64,000 bases of DNA from Cymodocea nodosa (lineage: Eukaryota > Streptophyta > Magnoliopsida > Alismatales > Cymodoceaceae): positions 14,344,501-14,408,500 of the forward strand of contig CM072338.1 of NCBI GenBank assembly GCA_036874045.1. Reading direction: 5' to 3'. The notes below the pieces were generated by a model. It was not told where the DNA came from, made no database searches, and worked only from the letters and a program-made list of their open reading frames with translations. Below, in pieces: positions 33,891-45,300 of the stretch; the stretch's first letter is position 1; every line of letters begins with the position of its first letter. Both the position numbers and the translations under genes were made by a program.

Positions 33891-34400
33891 ATAGAACAGG
33901 CATCCATAGGAGAGCTTGACGAAGTTTGACCCATAATAGATGACTCAAGTGGTAGTGCCACAAAACTGAAGTGTCTATACTTGATAAACATGCGATCAAC
34001 TCACAGGAAACATCGTCGTGAACCAACAAGTACATCTCATCGATCTTTTGCCTACGACCTAAATCAATCCTTTGTTCTGTCTGCAAATCCTGAAAGATAA
34101 CATGAAAGGGGTAAAAGGTAACTGAGCATTGAAACTGGACAATAATAGTACCAATAAATAAGAGGTTGAATGAAAATTCAGGTACATAAAGGACATCGTT
34201 TAGCTTTAGTTGGGAGGAGGCTTGAACCTCCTCCTTACTAGAAACACGGTATGAACGACCATTAACAATGGTAATGGTTGACTTATTGGTAATAGTATTT
34301 AGGCGGTCAAATAGGGAAGATGTACCTGAGATGTGTGAGGAAGCTCCTGAATCTATAACCCAAAGGTCATCACTGGAAGCAACCAATGTAGTACTAGTAT
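33880..34400 (-). pseudogene. Copia G protease and pre-integrase domain
   Basis: An uninterrupted 168-codon minus-strand frame. LWVIDSGASSHISG has the catalytic DSGA at 34353-34342; it is followed by TIVNGRSYRV, LNDVLYVPEFSFNLLFIG, VTFYPFHVIFQDLQT and the pre-integrase LWHYHLSH (usual LWH.RLGH). Confidence 0.88.
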
Positions 34401-34559
34401 CTGGATGAGAATGAGTGGTCTAAGCTCTCATGACCATAGATGTAGTTCATTATGACTGAAGGAGGCGCTCATAGTCTAACTAAAAAATGGTAACCATCTA
34501 ACCTGAGTTTGTATCAGCCATACTGGAGGAATCCTCACTAAGGTTGGTTCGAGGAAATG

Positions 34560-35382
34560 ACTTCAGATTTGGAAATTTGTCTTAGCATTTCTCAAACTTG
34601 TGCCCAAAACGCCCACACCATTGACATTTGGGTCATTGGTGATTACTTCGACCTCTACTACGACCACATCCACAATTACTAGAGACCACAAGAGCAGACT
34701 GTTCAGCGTGAATAGGAGCGAATTCATAGGATGTTTGAGTAGAGACACACATGACTTTGGAAAAAGTCTCAGCTAAATCTAACAATCTATCAGCACCTAG
34801 TATATGTCCTCGAATCTGAGATGCAACATCTGAATTGAGACTAGCAAGGTAAAACGCTACAGTAAGTTCCTCTCTATATTGTTTAAATGTACTAACATCA
34901 GAAGTAGGAGGCTAATAAATGTTAAACTCATTTATCAATCCTCGAAAGGTGCTATAATGCTCTTGACAAGAGTGATCACCTTGTCTAAGCTTGAATAATG
35001 CCTCATAGACCTGAAAAATCCTAGAGATATTCTTCTCATAACCATAGGTTTGACATAGGTTGTCCCAGATCTCCTTGGAGGTCTTCATCATTGAAATGCC
35101 GCTGGCAATCTGGGACTCCATGTTGGACAATATCTAGGAACTGATGGTTGCATTATCAACATATCAATCTTGATACTTGGTTGAGTTGTCATCAGGTAGA
35201 GAGCAGAACAAGTGTTGTTCTTTTCGGTGAGCAATTACAATCCTTTCAAAGTTTGGTGCCTATAAAAGGTAGTTGGATCCATTTAATTTCTCGGAGAGAC
35301 CCAGAAAGTTTCTGATCAACAATTCACTTCCATGACCAAAAGAAGGATAGACGGTTGTGGTTAAGCTTCCTGACGAGGCCAT
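34560..35382 (-). pseudogene. Copia G Gag
   Basis: Starts MASSGSLTTTVYPSFG at 35382. Copia Gag blocks LSEKLNGSNYLL, IVIAHRKEQHLF, SKEIWDNLCQTYGYEKNISRIFQVYEALFKLRQGD, EHYSTFRGLINEFNIY and SDVASQIRGHILG follow, with stops. The C-terminal zinc knuckle CQWCGRFGHKFEKC is intact at 34626-34585. Confidence 0.9.
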
Positions 35383-36096
35383 TTCCACGATAGAGATGAC
35401 GATCTTCTGTTGTTCGACTACAACAGAGGTAGACTGACAGATGGTAGACGTCCAAGTAGTTACTACCCAAGCTGAACAGACGTCTTCTCTAGCAGGAGTT
35501 ACTGACTATTGTCCTGGTTGTTGGTGGGGCTAAATGGACAAGTGCTCCTTGCAAAAACTAGAAGCTGACGGATGGGATGCTACGGCTGCACCAACATCGG
35601 ATGCAGTGGTTGCACTAGCATCGGTGTCAGTAGAGGAGGATGTGTTGCAACGGTGCTGACTGAAGTCGACTGACCTATGAGGCCATGCAGGCAAGATGAC
35701 CGGTAGGTAGGTGCAAGGAAATTGACATGCAACTGATGTGTGAAGTTCCCCTGACCCGAGAGGTCATGCAGGTAGGACGACCGACAAATCGTGTAAAGCT
35801 CCCTTGACGAATGGTCCTAGGGCACATAGACAGACTCCTGCCAAGCAGGACGATCGGTGGACAAACTCCAATCCCACGGACAGACTCTACTCATTTGTCG
35901 GGAGGAACAAATGAGCTGTTGATCCTCTACTCGTGGTCAACATCGACAACTCATCAAAGCTGACCATGATAAATGGGAAATAGGTGCCTCCCCGGTGGAC
36001 AGGGAAGAAGAGAGAGGAAAAAGGAAGTGTTCGGTGGTCTTCTCTTTCGACTGGGGAAGAGGAATCAGTAGAGGAAGAAGGGGGGCCGACGGTGTC
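35383..36096 (-). other. Leader of copia G between PBS and Gag
   Basis: About 0.7 kb, noticeably richer in G+C than its surroundings, with near-repeats of GAGGCCATGCAGGCAAG / GAGGTCATGCAGGTAGG at 35678 and 35762. No coding motif. Confidence 0.7.
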
Positions 36097-36108
36097 GCTT
36101 TGATACCA
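36097..36108 (-). promoter_or_regulatory. Primer-binding site of copia G
   Basis: TGGTATCAAAGC on the minus strand, one mismatch from the tRNA-Met-type copia PBS TGGTATCAGAGC, directly next to the 5' LTR. Confidence 0.85.
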
Positions 36109-36258
36109 AGTTGTACAATAGGTACCAAAATGGTAGAATAGGAAGAAAAAGAGCTATTTTCCATTAGAATACAAGAGTATATATATATACAAATATAGTT
36201 ACATGGATATCCATTTATACTTAAATGAATCCTAACAAGTAAGTGCTAAGTACTAACA
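36109..36258 (-). repeat. 5' LTR of copia G
   Basis: 150 bp; six differences from 31059-31208; followed by GTAGA at 36259-36263. Confidence 0.9.
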
Positions 36259-36263
36259 GTAGA
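36259..36263. repeat. Right target-site duplication of copia G (GTAGA)
   Basis: Matches 31054-31058. Confidence 0.85.
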
Positions 36264-37260
36264 TGTACTTGATATGTGGGAATAAACTTTGAAGTCTATA
36301 ATTTAGAGATTATCACTAGAAGTAATAAAGATAGTAATAGTGTTGGTACCTAGATATGAAGAGGAAATCTGGGCACTCATAGTAGTGAAATTTGTATCTT
36401 GAGCTTGAAAAAGATGCTCATAATCACCTGTGAAATAGTAGTAGTAGGACTAAACAATGTAGTTTCAGTACCTTTGATGTGTCTATGCTAACATTAGCCA
36501 TTGGTGGCTTTTCAAATTTATCCCAAACATTTCTCGTATCAATGTCCAAATTTACTATAATGGTGATATTTTGTTCCTTGTTGACCACCTTATTTACTCC
36601 CTCTTTGACTATGACTACAAAAAGATGTAATAAGAGCGGAGTGATCAACAACAGACGGTGTTGATTAAGTGGAAATGTGCATGATACAAGTGAAGGTCTC
36701 ATCTAAATTAGACATGTTATCTACTCCCAAAACATGACAATGAAGTTAAGAAGTAATTTTTGGATTTACACTAGCAAGATAAATAGTGATAGCTAACTCC
36801 TAATATTGTTGAAAAGTAGAAATGTTGGCAATAGGTGGCTAATAAATGTTGAACTCATCGATTAGCCCACACAATGTGTTGTAATGTTCTTGACATATCT
36901 TCTCTCTTTATTTCAATTGAAAAGTTGCTTATAAACCTAAAATATCAAAGATATATATTTTTTATACCCATAAGTTCTACGAACATTATCTTAAATTTTC
37001 TTTATTGGATGCATCATGGCTACATCTTGAGCAACAATTGGTTCCATACTAGACAACATTTAAGATATAATAGTAGCATCATCGATATCCCATTGTTGTA
37101 GGTGGCATCCTTGATATCTAGAGGAGGAGTGATGTGATGCTCCCATTGGTGGGTAATAACAATGGTCTTAAAACTTTGTGTTCATAAGATGTTTGAATTA
37201 TTCAACTTTTGAGATACATCGAGAAAACTTTTTATTAATAGCTTAGGAGAAACCATCTTC
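36264..37260 (-). pseudogene. Copia E Gag and protease start
   Basis: Minus strand. The zinc knuckle near 36560-36519 keeps the spacing but both first cysteines read Tyr (TGT to TAT) and a stop follows the His. The Gag core toward 37260 aligns by order with element G's Gag (blocks for the YEALFKL and LINEFNIY regions at 36930-36840). The protease start is cut by element G at 36263. Confidence 0.75.
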
Positions 37261-37756
37261 ATAATTGAACTGAATAGAACTTTAACCTACAATTAGGGTT
37301 GAATTGGAGATGGGGCAACTGATGGAAGCACCCTAACACATGAACCTCAATAGAATTGCAAACAAAGAGAATTCTAGATGTAAATCGCAAATGAGCTTTC
37401 AACATAATTGTAACCAAACTTCATTGTAATAGGAGCTTTGCAACAAGATGCAAACAAATAGAGACACAACAAAACCAATAGACACATCAAATGACTATTG
37501 AGAATGTATGTAAAGACAATAGTTGGTTGGACAACAATAACTTGGTTGAGTAGTATGCAAATGGTTAGGAGGGTGACTAGTTGGATGGAACCATCACAAT
37601 CATTTGGCGAGGTACATGGCACTACAGATGGCTAGTCACATATGAAATAGTTGTGGTCAACATAGGTGATTGTAGACAATGCATATCACATTGGTACAAG
37701 CTCATTAAGGTTGGAGAAGGAAAAGACGAGGAAATCATACCAAATTTTGCCCTAAT

Positions 37757-37768
37757 GCTTTGATACCA
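37757..37768 (-). promoter_or_regulatory. Primer-binding site of copia E
   Basis: TGGTATCAAAGC on the minus strand, adjacent to the 5' LTR start at 37769. Confidence 0.85.
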
Positions 37769-37911
37769 TGTTGAGGAAAATGGAGGGAGAAAAATGTATT
37801 CTCTATTCAATAGAGAGTGGTACAAGCATATATAGGGGACATATATGGATACATAAATGAATATCCATTTAAAGATAAATGGATATAACATTACTTATCT
37901 TAGCTCCAACA
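37769..37911 (-). repeat. 5' LTR of copia E
   Basis: 143 bp, TGTTGAGG...CTCCAACA, followed by ATATG (37912-37916). Carries AAATGAATATCCATTT, one mismatch from the palindrome in the 3' LTR. Confidence 0.88.
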
Positions 37912-38565
37912 ATATGCATATTCATAATTCATGTGCACTTGTTTAATCCCACATTATTAGTCCATATGCATATAATTGCAAATTACAGTATGCATGCACA
38001 TTCACAAAGTTTCATTCTTATCACGTTTCTTTCATATTATAATCCATTTGCAAGTAGGTTCACGGTGATAATCCATACACATGCATGTTAGTCACATATT
38101 CTGACATGCATGTTCTTTCATGTTTGCTTTATATTAAAAGTCATACTGTATGTAGTTACATATTAATAATCCTTGTACATTCAGGTTAGTCTTATGTTAA
38201 TTGCATCTTAGTTTCATCTATCCGCAAGCCCATGGATTTTATATTATACATATTAATGATCCATATATATTAGTTTCATGTCATAACCTTTATGTGTGAA
38301 GATCCATGCCAGCAATCCTAACCTACCCACCCTTATGCATATAATTTCATGTTAAGTTGCATGCAATTGATCATTCACATACATGACCTTGCCAATGACG
38401 CACTCATTCATAATTAATCTTCATTCATTTCTTCATCCGTAACATGCATATATTACATACATGCACGTATTGCATGTAATCATTCAATCATGCCATTTTA
38501 AAATCATGCATATTTAATATCAAAATCTTTTCATATAGTTACTTAAAATCAAATCATACTACATT

Positions 38566-38757
38566 AGTCATACATATTTAAAATCAAATATTTCCACATT
38601 TAAAATCTTTCTGTATTTAAAATCTTAACATATAAGTCATGCATATTTAAAATCAAATATTTTCATATTTAAAATCTTACATATAAGTCATGCACATTTA
38701 AAATCAAATACTTTTATATCTAAAATCTTAACATAAAATCATGCATATTTAAAATTT
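38566..38757 (+). repeat. Imperfect tandem repeat, about 50-69-bp unit
   Basis: Units starting at about 38566, 38635, 38685 and 38738 share AGTCATGCATATTTAAAATCAAATA with small changes. Confidence 0.7.
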
Positions 38758-38890
38758 GTCCAACAGTCTTCCATATTTTAAAACCCTTTCAGATAATAAT
38801 GCATACTTAGAATCTTTCCCTATAGTCATGCATATCTAAAACAAAATCTTATCATATAAGTTGCACATGTCATTACATTTGCTTATTTTC

Positions 38891-39078
38891 ATTCATGCAT
38901 AAATTACATTTATTTATTTCCATTCTTGCATGTTGACTTAAATCATATCAATTCATTTTCCATTCATGCATAAATCACATTTATTTATTTCCATTCTTGC
39001 ATCTTGACTTAAATTATATCAACTTATTTTCCATTCATCCATAAATCGTATTAACTTATTTTTATTCATGCATAAATT
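38891..39078 (+). repeat. Tandem repeat, 71-bp unit
   Basis: ATTCATGCATAAAT recurs at 38891, 38962, 39033 (one mismatch) and 39064, with matching interiors (TTTATTTCCATTCTTGCAT, TTGACTTAAAT). Confidence 0.8.
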
Positions 39079-40525
39079 ATATTGACTTAGTCCTATTCAT
39101 GCATATCAATTCAAATCACAACTTACTTATTTTCATAAATCATATTTACTTATTTCTAGTCATGCATAAATCATATGTATTTATTTCCATTCTTGCATGT
39201 TTATTTAAAACATATCTGTTCACTTTGGGTCATTCCTCAGTTGATTACTTGGTTTATTGGGTTTGATTCCTTACACTTTCCATTCACTTGCTTGGTTTGG
39301 ACTAATTTAGCCACTTACATATTATGGTTAGGACACATTAGTTGCACTTAGAATATTTCCCTTTCATACTTACACTTGATTGGAAAATTGTTACACAACT
39401 TCTCCCACTCCTTCTAGTCTACATAGATCCTTTTTTCTCATATTTTCGTTTCACTCTTATTTTATTTTATCCCATATGGGCCTATGGGCCCATTCATCTC
39501 ATCTCATTTACACTTAGGCTTATATTTAATTCACACACATAGCCTTAAAATTGTATAACCCCTCACCTTAGGTACTTAGCAACCAACTTATTAGAGATAA
39601 TCAAGAGACTGATTAATATGAGTTGTGTGGTGCTTAACACTTTTTTATTCATACCTGAAGTACTTACTCAGACTTTAAGTTCATAGATTATAACTTTATA
39701 CAGTATTTAGAAATCCTTTGCACTAACATGTAAGTTTTCCTTAGTTTATCCTTAATCAGACTAATAGACAATTCCAAATTTCCTCATCTTTTCACCTAAG
39801 AATGTTGAAGCGAAGATCATGCTTTATAAAAATAGTGTTACAATATAATTAAAGTATGGGTTGTTTATTTTCTATTTGCTTGGTTATATTATTTACGAAA
39901 AACGTCAGTTGTTAAGTGAGGACATGTTTAAAAGGTAAGTTTAACTTAAATGAAAATGCCAGCATTGAAGATTGTTAATAGTTTAAGGTACAATTTATTT
40001 TGTTTGAAATTGATTACTAGTGCTTATTGAGGACAAATTGAGTAAAAAATTTTATTTAATGGTTTGAATATATGTATACTTACAAGTACACTTGTAAGGA
40101 ATGGAGAACTAATAAATCTGTATGAAACTAAAAAATCTGGAGGTAGAGCAAATTTCAAGATAATAAAAAAAAGATTTGAAATTATACAATTCATTGGGCA
40201 GTAAAGAGAGACAAAAATATCTGGTGAGAAAGGATTCACATTCTCATTGACAGGTAGTAGGGTTAAGACATTAATTGTTATTTTTTAAACATTCTCGTTG
40301 GGCAATAATTATTGTTATTTTTTACCCTTTTTAAAGGAATTTAAACTACATATTCATGACCTGGCATTGTGGGATTAAAGTATTGACAATTATTATCGTT
40401 AATATATTTTTCTTTTAGCTTTGAGGTTATTAAGCTACTATTATGTTAGTGATGGTTTACATTTTATACACTCCGTTAGGTTGGAATTTAATGGCAAATT
40501 CTTGTTTCATTCTTCACTGTTACAG

Positions 40526-42371
40526 GGAATATCTTATTTTTGTCAAGACACAGATCCAAGCATTTCAAGCTTTTCTCAAAGTTTCATCTCTAGGCTTCAT
40601 AATAGCATCTCAGAAGGTCACCATTTCAGTGAAGCTGTGCCTGCCTTGAGAGTCAATGAATCTGAACTGGTAGACATGCCCATGAATAACAATTTTTAAT
40701 GATAATGGTTTCCAGTGGACATTTACTTGTAAAAGTTTTGTTATCTCCTTAATGCTTGTGATAATTTGTTTGAACCTGTAGGTGTGTAGCATCTTGCAGA
40801 TGCTTCAAGGATTTTCGAGTACTTCATTTTATTGGGATAACAAAAAAAATGAGTTTTGCATCAAGACCAGGATACACGTATCCCATCTTTCTCAGGCTGC
40901 TTTATATAGTACTCTGGATAGATTTATATTTGGTGGGACATGTTTAAAGCTAGTGGAACGGTTTGTCAAAATGGTTGATACTTCTCGTGATGCCATCCCC
41001 ACGTTGAGGGCCTTTACATGTTGTGTTTCATCCTGGTTAAAGGTATCATACATTATTTGGCATTCAACTAGACTCAGTCATGCTGTGGAATACTATATGT
41101 TAATGTTTACTTTCCATGTGGATCTTAGAGGTTGAGGGATGTTTCCTTGAACGAGGAGGTACACTCTATGGGATCAAGTGTTGAATTAACCAGCACACTT
41201 CTACAAATTAGGAGCTCTTTGTCAAGGTGTTGCCTCAAGTAGTACATACTTTTGTATGAAATGAGCTAAGATAACTTGTCCCCATCGCATGCTAGAAAAC
41301 TTTTTTTATCTTTCATTTACTTTTTCATTTTATTTTTTTTGTTAAACATGTTCAATGCACATAAAAATTTGTTATATTTGGAATCATAATTCAATAACCA
41401 TTCAAAAATCTTTGAATATCTTGAATTTTCATCTTTGCTAAATGTAATATATAATTACAAATTTCTGTGGAATGAAGTTCATGTTTATTTGGTCCATCCA
41501 TTATCTGATGCACTGTGAAAACATATATGGTTATTACCCAAGTCGTCAGCTTTTTACATGTTAGGATGGTTATGGATGGAATAGAGACACCCGATCATTT
41601 GTATAGTTGGATACAAAATAGAGTGAGCCATTTTGAGCTGATAATCTTTGTATGTACATTCTTCCATTTTGTTTGAATAACTTAAACATCCTTTTGCCTT
41701 TGACTACTCTTTTAATTAAGTTACATTTTCTATCTAATTATATATTTACGAAGAAGGGCCATTTAACATCTTACATCACTAGTGCATTTTCTACTATAGT
41801 AATTTGATCATAGACTGAAAAATTCCTCTTTTCTTGTAGACATTTTTCATAGAAAGTGTCCTCATTCTTGCTGTCTGGTGAATATGTTAATTTTATAGAA
41901 ATTTCATCCTTGCAGTTTGCAACATTTGCTCTGGGAAATTGTTCATAATTTTATATATCTTTTAATCTTTTGTTTATATTATTTTGCAAATTGCATTCTG
42001 TATGATGTATTTTGCAGTGTCTGCTCGGGTGCTGAATATCTACTTCAGATTGTGTATGGAGCTATTCCTTGTGCCTATTTTGACTCGCAAACATCTGTTC
42101 CTGCTGGTCAATTTGCAGTTCATATCCTTGATCATTTATTCTTGAAACTGAATGAAGCCTCTCTAGTTCAAGGCAGTGAGGTTATAGACTTATTATGACC
42201 TATTCACAACAGTATTTTTGTCTTTTCCTCCTTTTATCATTGACATTTTCTCTCTAACAGGAGGAGGAATATCATATGCTTGTAGCCATTTTTGCAGGGA
42301 CCATACTGCCATATATTGATAGGCTTCACTCATGGCTTTGTGATGGAATTCTTGATGATCCTTATAATGAG
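40526..42371 (+). CDS. GCP5: GCP5 exons 2-6 (N-terminal GCP_N part)
   Basis: Exon 2 (48 codons) begins after TTACAG; it contains no Met upstream of the conserved part, so the start codon must be in an earlier exon. Exon 3 (87 codons) carries [19 protein letters not shown] and [14 protein letters not shown]. Exon 4 ends in phase 2 and exon 5 starts with one base, rebuilding [13 protein letters not shown] across the join. Exon 5 ends LVQGSE and exon 6 has [22 protein letters not shown]. Introns 2-5 are short (about 80-790 bases) and AT-rich. Confidence 0.93.
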
Positions 42372-45300
42372 GTTGCTACAATACACATCATATTCATATG
42401 TTAAGCATGGTTACTTTGCTTTTAGTTTTTTCGGTGTTGCTAGTATTTGGAATGGATCAATATTTGATTTGGTGTCTAATTTCTTGATGATCCTTTCTTT
42501 GCCTCTCATACTGTTGATCACTAGTGTCCTTGCTTCTTAGGCCCATTGGCCCATTTTGTTGCTGACAAGCTTGTTAATGAGGTGATTTTAATACTCTGTC
42601 ACTCCAATGATAGGAATCCTGAGTTCATTTACTTGATCTTAGTGGCAAAGCCAGGAATTTGAAATGATGGATGCTAATAATAAATATTTTGTTTTATAAA
42701 ACTTTCAAACAGCATTTATAAATAATTATTATAATTAAAAAATGAAAAAATATATTTTCCTCAATAAGACATCATTTTTTAAATTTTATATTATTACTAT
42801 ATTAGTAGCATTATTGAATACATGGTTCACAAAATATTAACAAATTATTGTATAATCAATTTCCTAATATTTTTTAATATTTATTGCAGAAAAATACATC
42901 TAATAGTCATTACAACAATTTTTTTCAAAATGTGTCCTCACAACAATAGATGTTATCTTTTTAAAGTCGTGTATGAGTTATTTAAATTTAAAGATTTTAT
43001 ATAAAATAAAAACTTTTTATTTACTTCTAGAAATGTTTAATTCTTTAAGTTAGATGTCTATTGTTGATTAGGATAAACAAGGTCATTTGGGTTTCTCATT
43101 AGTCAAAGGTAAGTATAAATTCAATTTTGTATGGATCCACCATCCTATAGGATTCAAACACCCGAATATACTAATTACAACTTCAAGACTCCTCTCAAGT
43201 TGAGAGTATAAATCAAACAAACTTAGCTTGTTACAAAGATTTTTGAAAGTATTAGCATTTAGGCTTTTTATAAAAATATCTACAAGTTGAGAAGATTTGA
43301 TGTAGGGAGTGCTAATGGTCCAATTTTCCATAAGTTTTGGATGTAATGATTGTAAACTTTAATATGTTTGGTATGTTCATGAAAGATACGATTGTTGGTA
43401 ATGTAGATGGTTATTTTATTATCACTATATATAATTATAGGAACAAGAATAGCAACACCAAGCTTTGTCAGGAGGGATTTTAGCCACATCATCTCACTTG
43501 TCATATGAGACATGGACCTATATTCTACCTCTACACTTGATTTTAATATAATATTTTATTTTTTACTCCTTTAGGTAAAAAGATTGCCTTCAATATAAGT
43601 ACACTAGCTTGAAGTAGTTCTTCTATCCCTCTTATCACTTGTATAGTCTGAATTTGAATAAACTACTACATTCAAGTGGTAATGCTTAGAGTAAATTAGT
43701 CCCCTTTTAGGATTATTTTTGATATATGCCAAAACTCTCATAGCACCATTTCAATGAATTATTTTTGGTTCATGCATAAATTGGCTTATAAGGCTAATAG
43801 GTTAATGACATATGAAATATCATGATGGGTTACTGTAAGATAAATAAAATTTCCAATTAATTTATGGTACCTTTCAATATGTTTTCTTAGAGGTAGTATT
43901 CCAAAAGGAGGTATTTTGTTTGATTAGAGTTTGCTTAGGCTTGCATTCTAAGAGACTTGTTTCCTTTAATAAGTTAAGGGTATACTTTCTTTGTGAAAGA
44001 ATTATCTTTTCTTTAGAATAGATAAATTCAATGCTTAAGAAATATCTTGATTTTCTCATGTCTTTAATAATAAAATGTTGAGTAAGAAACTTCTTTATTA
44101 TATGAATGCACCATCTATATCATTGTTTGTCAACAGAATGCCATCTATATAGATTGTCAAGATAGTATACCTTGTAGAACTTTTCTTAATAAAAATAGAG
44201 TAATAAAAAATACATCTCCTAAAACCTTGGGAAAGCATAATAGAGTTGAGCTTCTCAAACCACTTATGTGGGCTTTGTTTAAGCCTATAAATAGACTTTC
44301 ATGATAAATAGACCTCGTTCTCTCCTTGAGTAACATAGCTTAGAGGTTTCTCTATGAAATTTTTTTTCTAAAGATCATTATAAGAAAAGACATTATGGAC
44401 ATTCAATTTTAAAATGGACTTTGTTATTGATAGTCAAAGAAAGAACTCTAAGGACCTGTTTGTATATTTAGAATTTAAATTTTGACAGAATTTGATGAAA
44501 AAAATTCAAAATTTAAGTATCTATATACATTCAGAAATTTGATAGAAATTAAAATTTAAATGTTTGTGCACATGACAAAATTGAATAGAATTGATTTTTA
44601 ATAAAGTTAGTAATGAATTGAAGTAATTAGTGAAAATATAATTAATTAAAGAATTAATTACTTACATTAATCAATTAATATATTATTAAATTAAATATTT
44701 ATATATCATTTATCAATTGATTAAGTATATCATTATTTCATTTAGATCATCCATGTATTCCACATCCACTATCTTTTTATTGTTTTTTCATTCATTTTTT
44801 TTATTTTTACTTTTCATCTTTTAATTATTTTACTTTTATCGTTAAACAACCTTATCTAGGTGAAACTAGTGCTTGACCAACTTTGGAACAATCAATGGTG
44901 GCTTTCCTTGCTTGAGGAAGATTAGGTGAGGAGTAATCACATAGCAAGTTTATGGAGCTTTACCAGCTTCGAGTATGTTTGTCGATGTGTGCTCTTTGTT
45001 GGTTGAGGTTTTCGGGTGTCAGTTGCTATGTCGTAGCCTTCAGATGTCGAACGGGGATTTTCTGTTGTTGCGGCAAGAGGCTTCCTAGAAGTAAGTGGGA
45101 GGCTTCCTGGAAGCGGACGGCAAGGGGGAGCTTCCTGGAAGTGGACGATGAACAGGAGGTGTTGGACACCTACGAGGGTCGGAAGTTAAGACACCTGTGG
45201 GGGTCAGGCGTCGAGAGAAGTTTGGGAAAATGAATTCGGATCTCTTGAGTTGAGAATTCATTTTCCTAACATTTACACATATTTGGAATTCATTTTTCTT

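Larger units (their letters stand above)
31059..36258 (-). mobile_element. Ty1/copia element G, structurally complete, atypical TG..CT termini
   Basis: 5200-bp minus-strand copia element in E's protease. Both LTRs are 150 bp (31059-31208 and 36109-36258) and differ at six positions (4%). On the minus strand the 5' LTR runs TGTTAGTACT...GTACAACT; both LTR copies share the CT end, and the GTAGA duplications abut it, so the terminus is real and not a boundary error. PBS (TGGTATCAAAGC) is at 36108-36097; polypurine tract AAAGGGGAG is at 31217-31209. Gag, protease, integrase, RT and RNase H are all recognisable, with scattered stops. Confidence 0.93.
21319..37911 (-). mobile_element. Ty1/copia element E, host of three nested insertions
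   Basis: Minus-strand copia element with ATATG target duplications and LTRs at 21319-21445 (3') and 37769-37911 (5'). Its own sequence, after subtracting F (22342-27219), a solo LTR (28221-29865) and G (31059-36258) with their duplications, is about 4.86 kb, a normal copia length. In minus-strand order: PBS 37768-37757, gag about 37260-36340, protease (split by G), integrase 30700-29871 (split from its linker by the solo LTR), reverse transcriptase 27800-27225 and 22336-22141 (split by F), RNase H to 21500. All frames are broken. It is the oldest member of this nest and sits in probable intron 1 of GCP5. Confidence 0.92.
37912..40525. other. AT-rich sequence upstream of GCP5 exon 2 (probable end of intron 1)
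   Basis: No gene. 38566-38757 holds about 50-bp imperfect repeats around AGTCATGCATATTTAAAATC, and 38890-39080 holds 71-bp repeats. 39450-39510 (CCCATATGGGCCTATGGGCCC) has small palindromes and resembles LTR sequence, but no border was found. A run of AT-rich intron-like DNA ends in TTACAG at the exon 2 acceptor. Confidence 0.5.

Noticed and set aside
40421..40525. In-frame upstream extension of GCP5 exon 2 starting with Met
   Set aside because: It is in the same frame but precedes a good TTACAG acceptor and does not resemble GCP N-termini; treated as intron.
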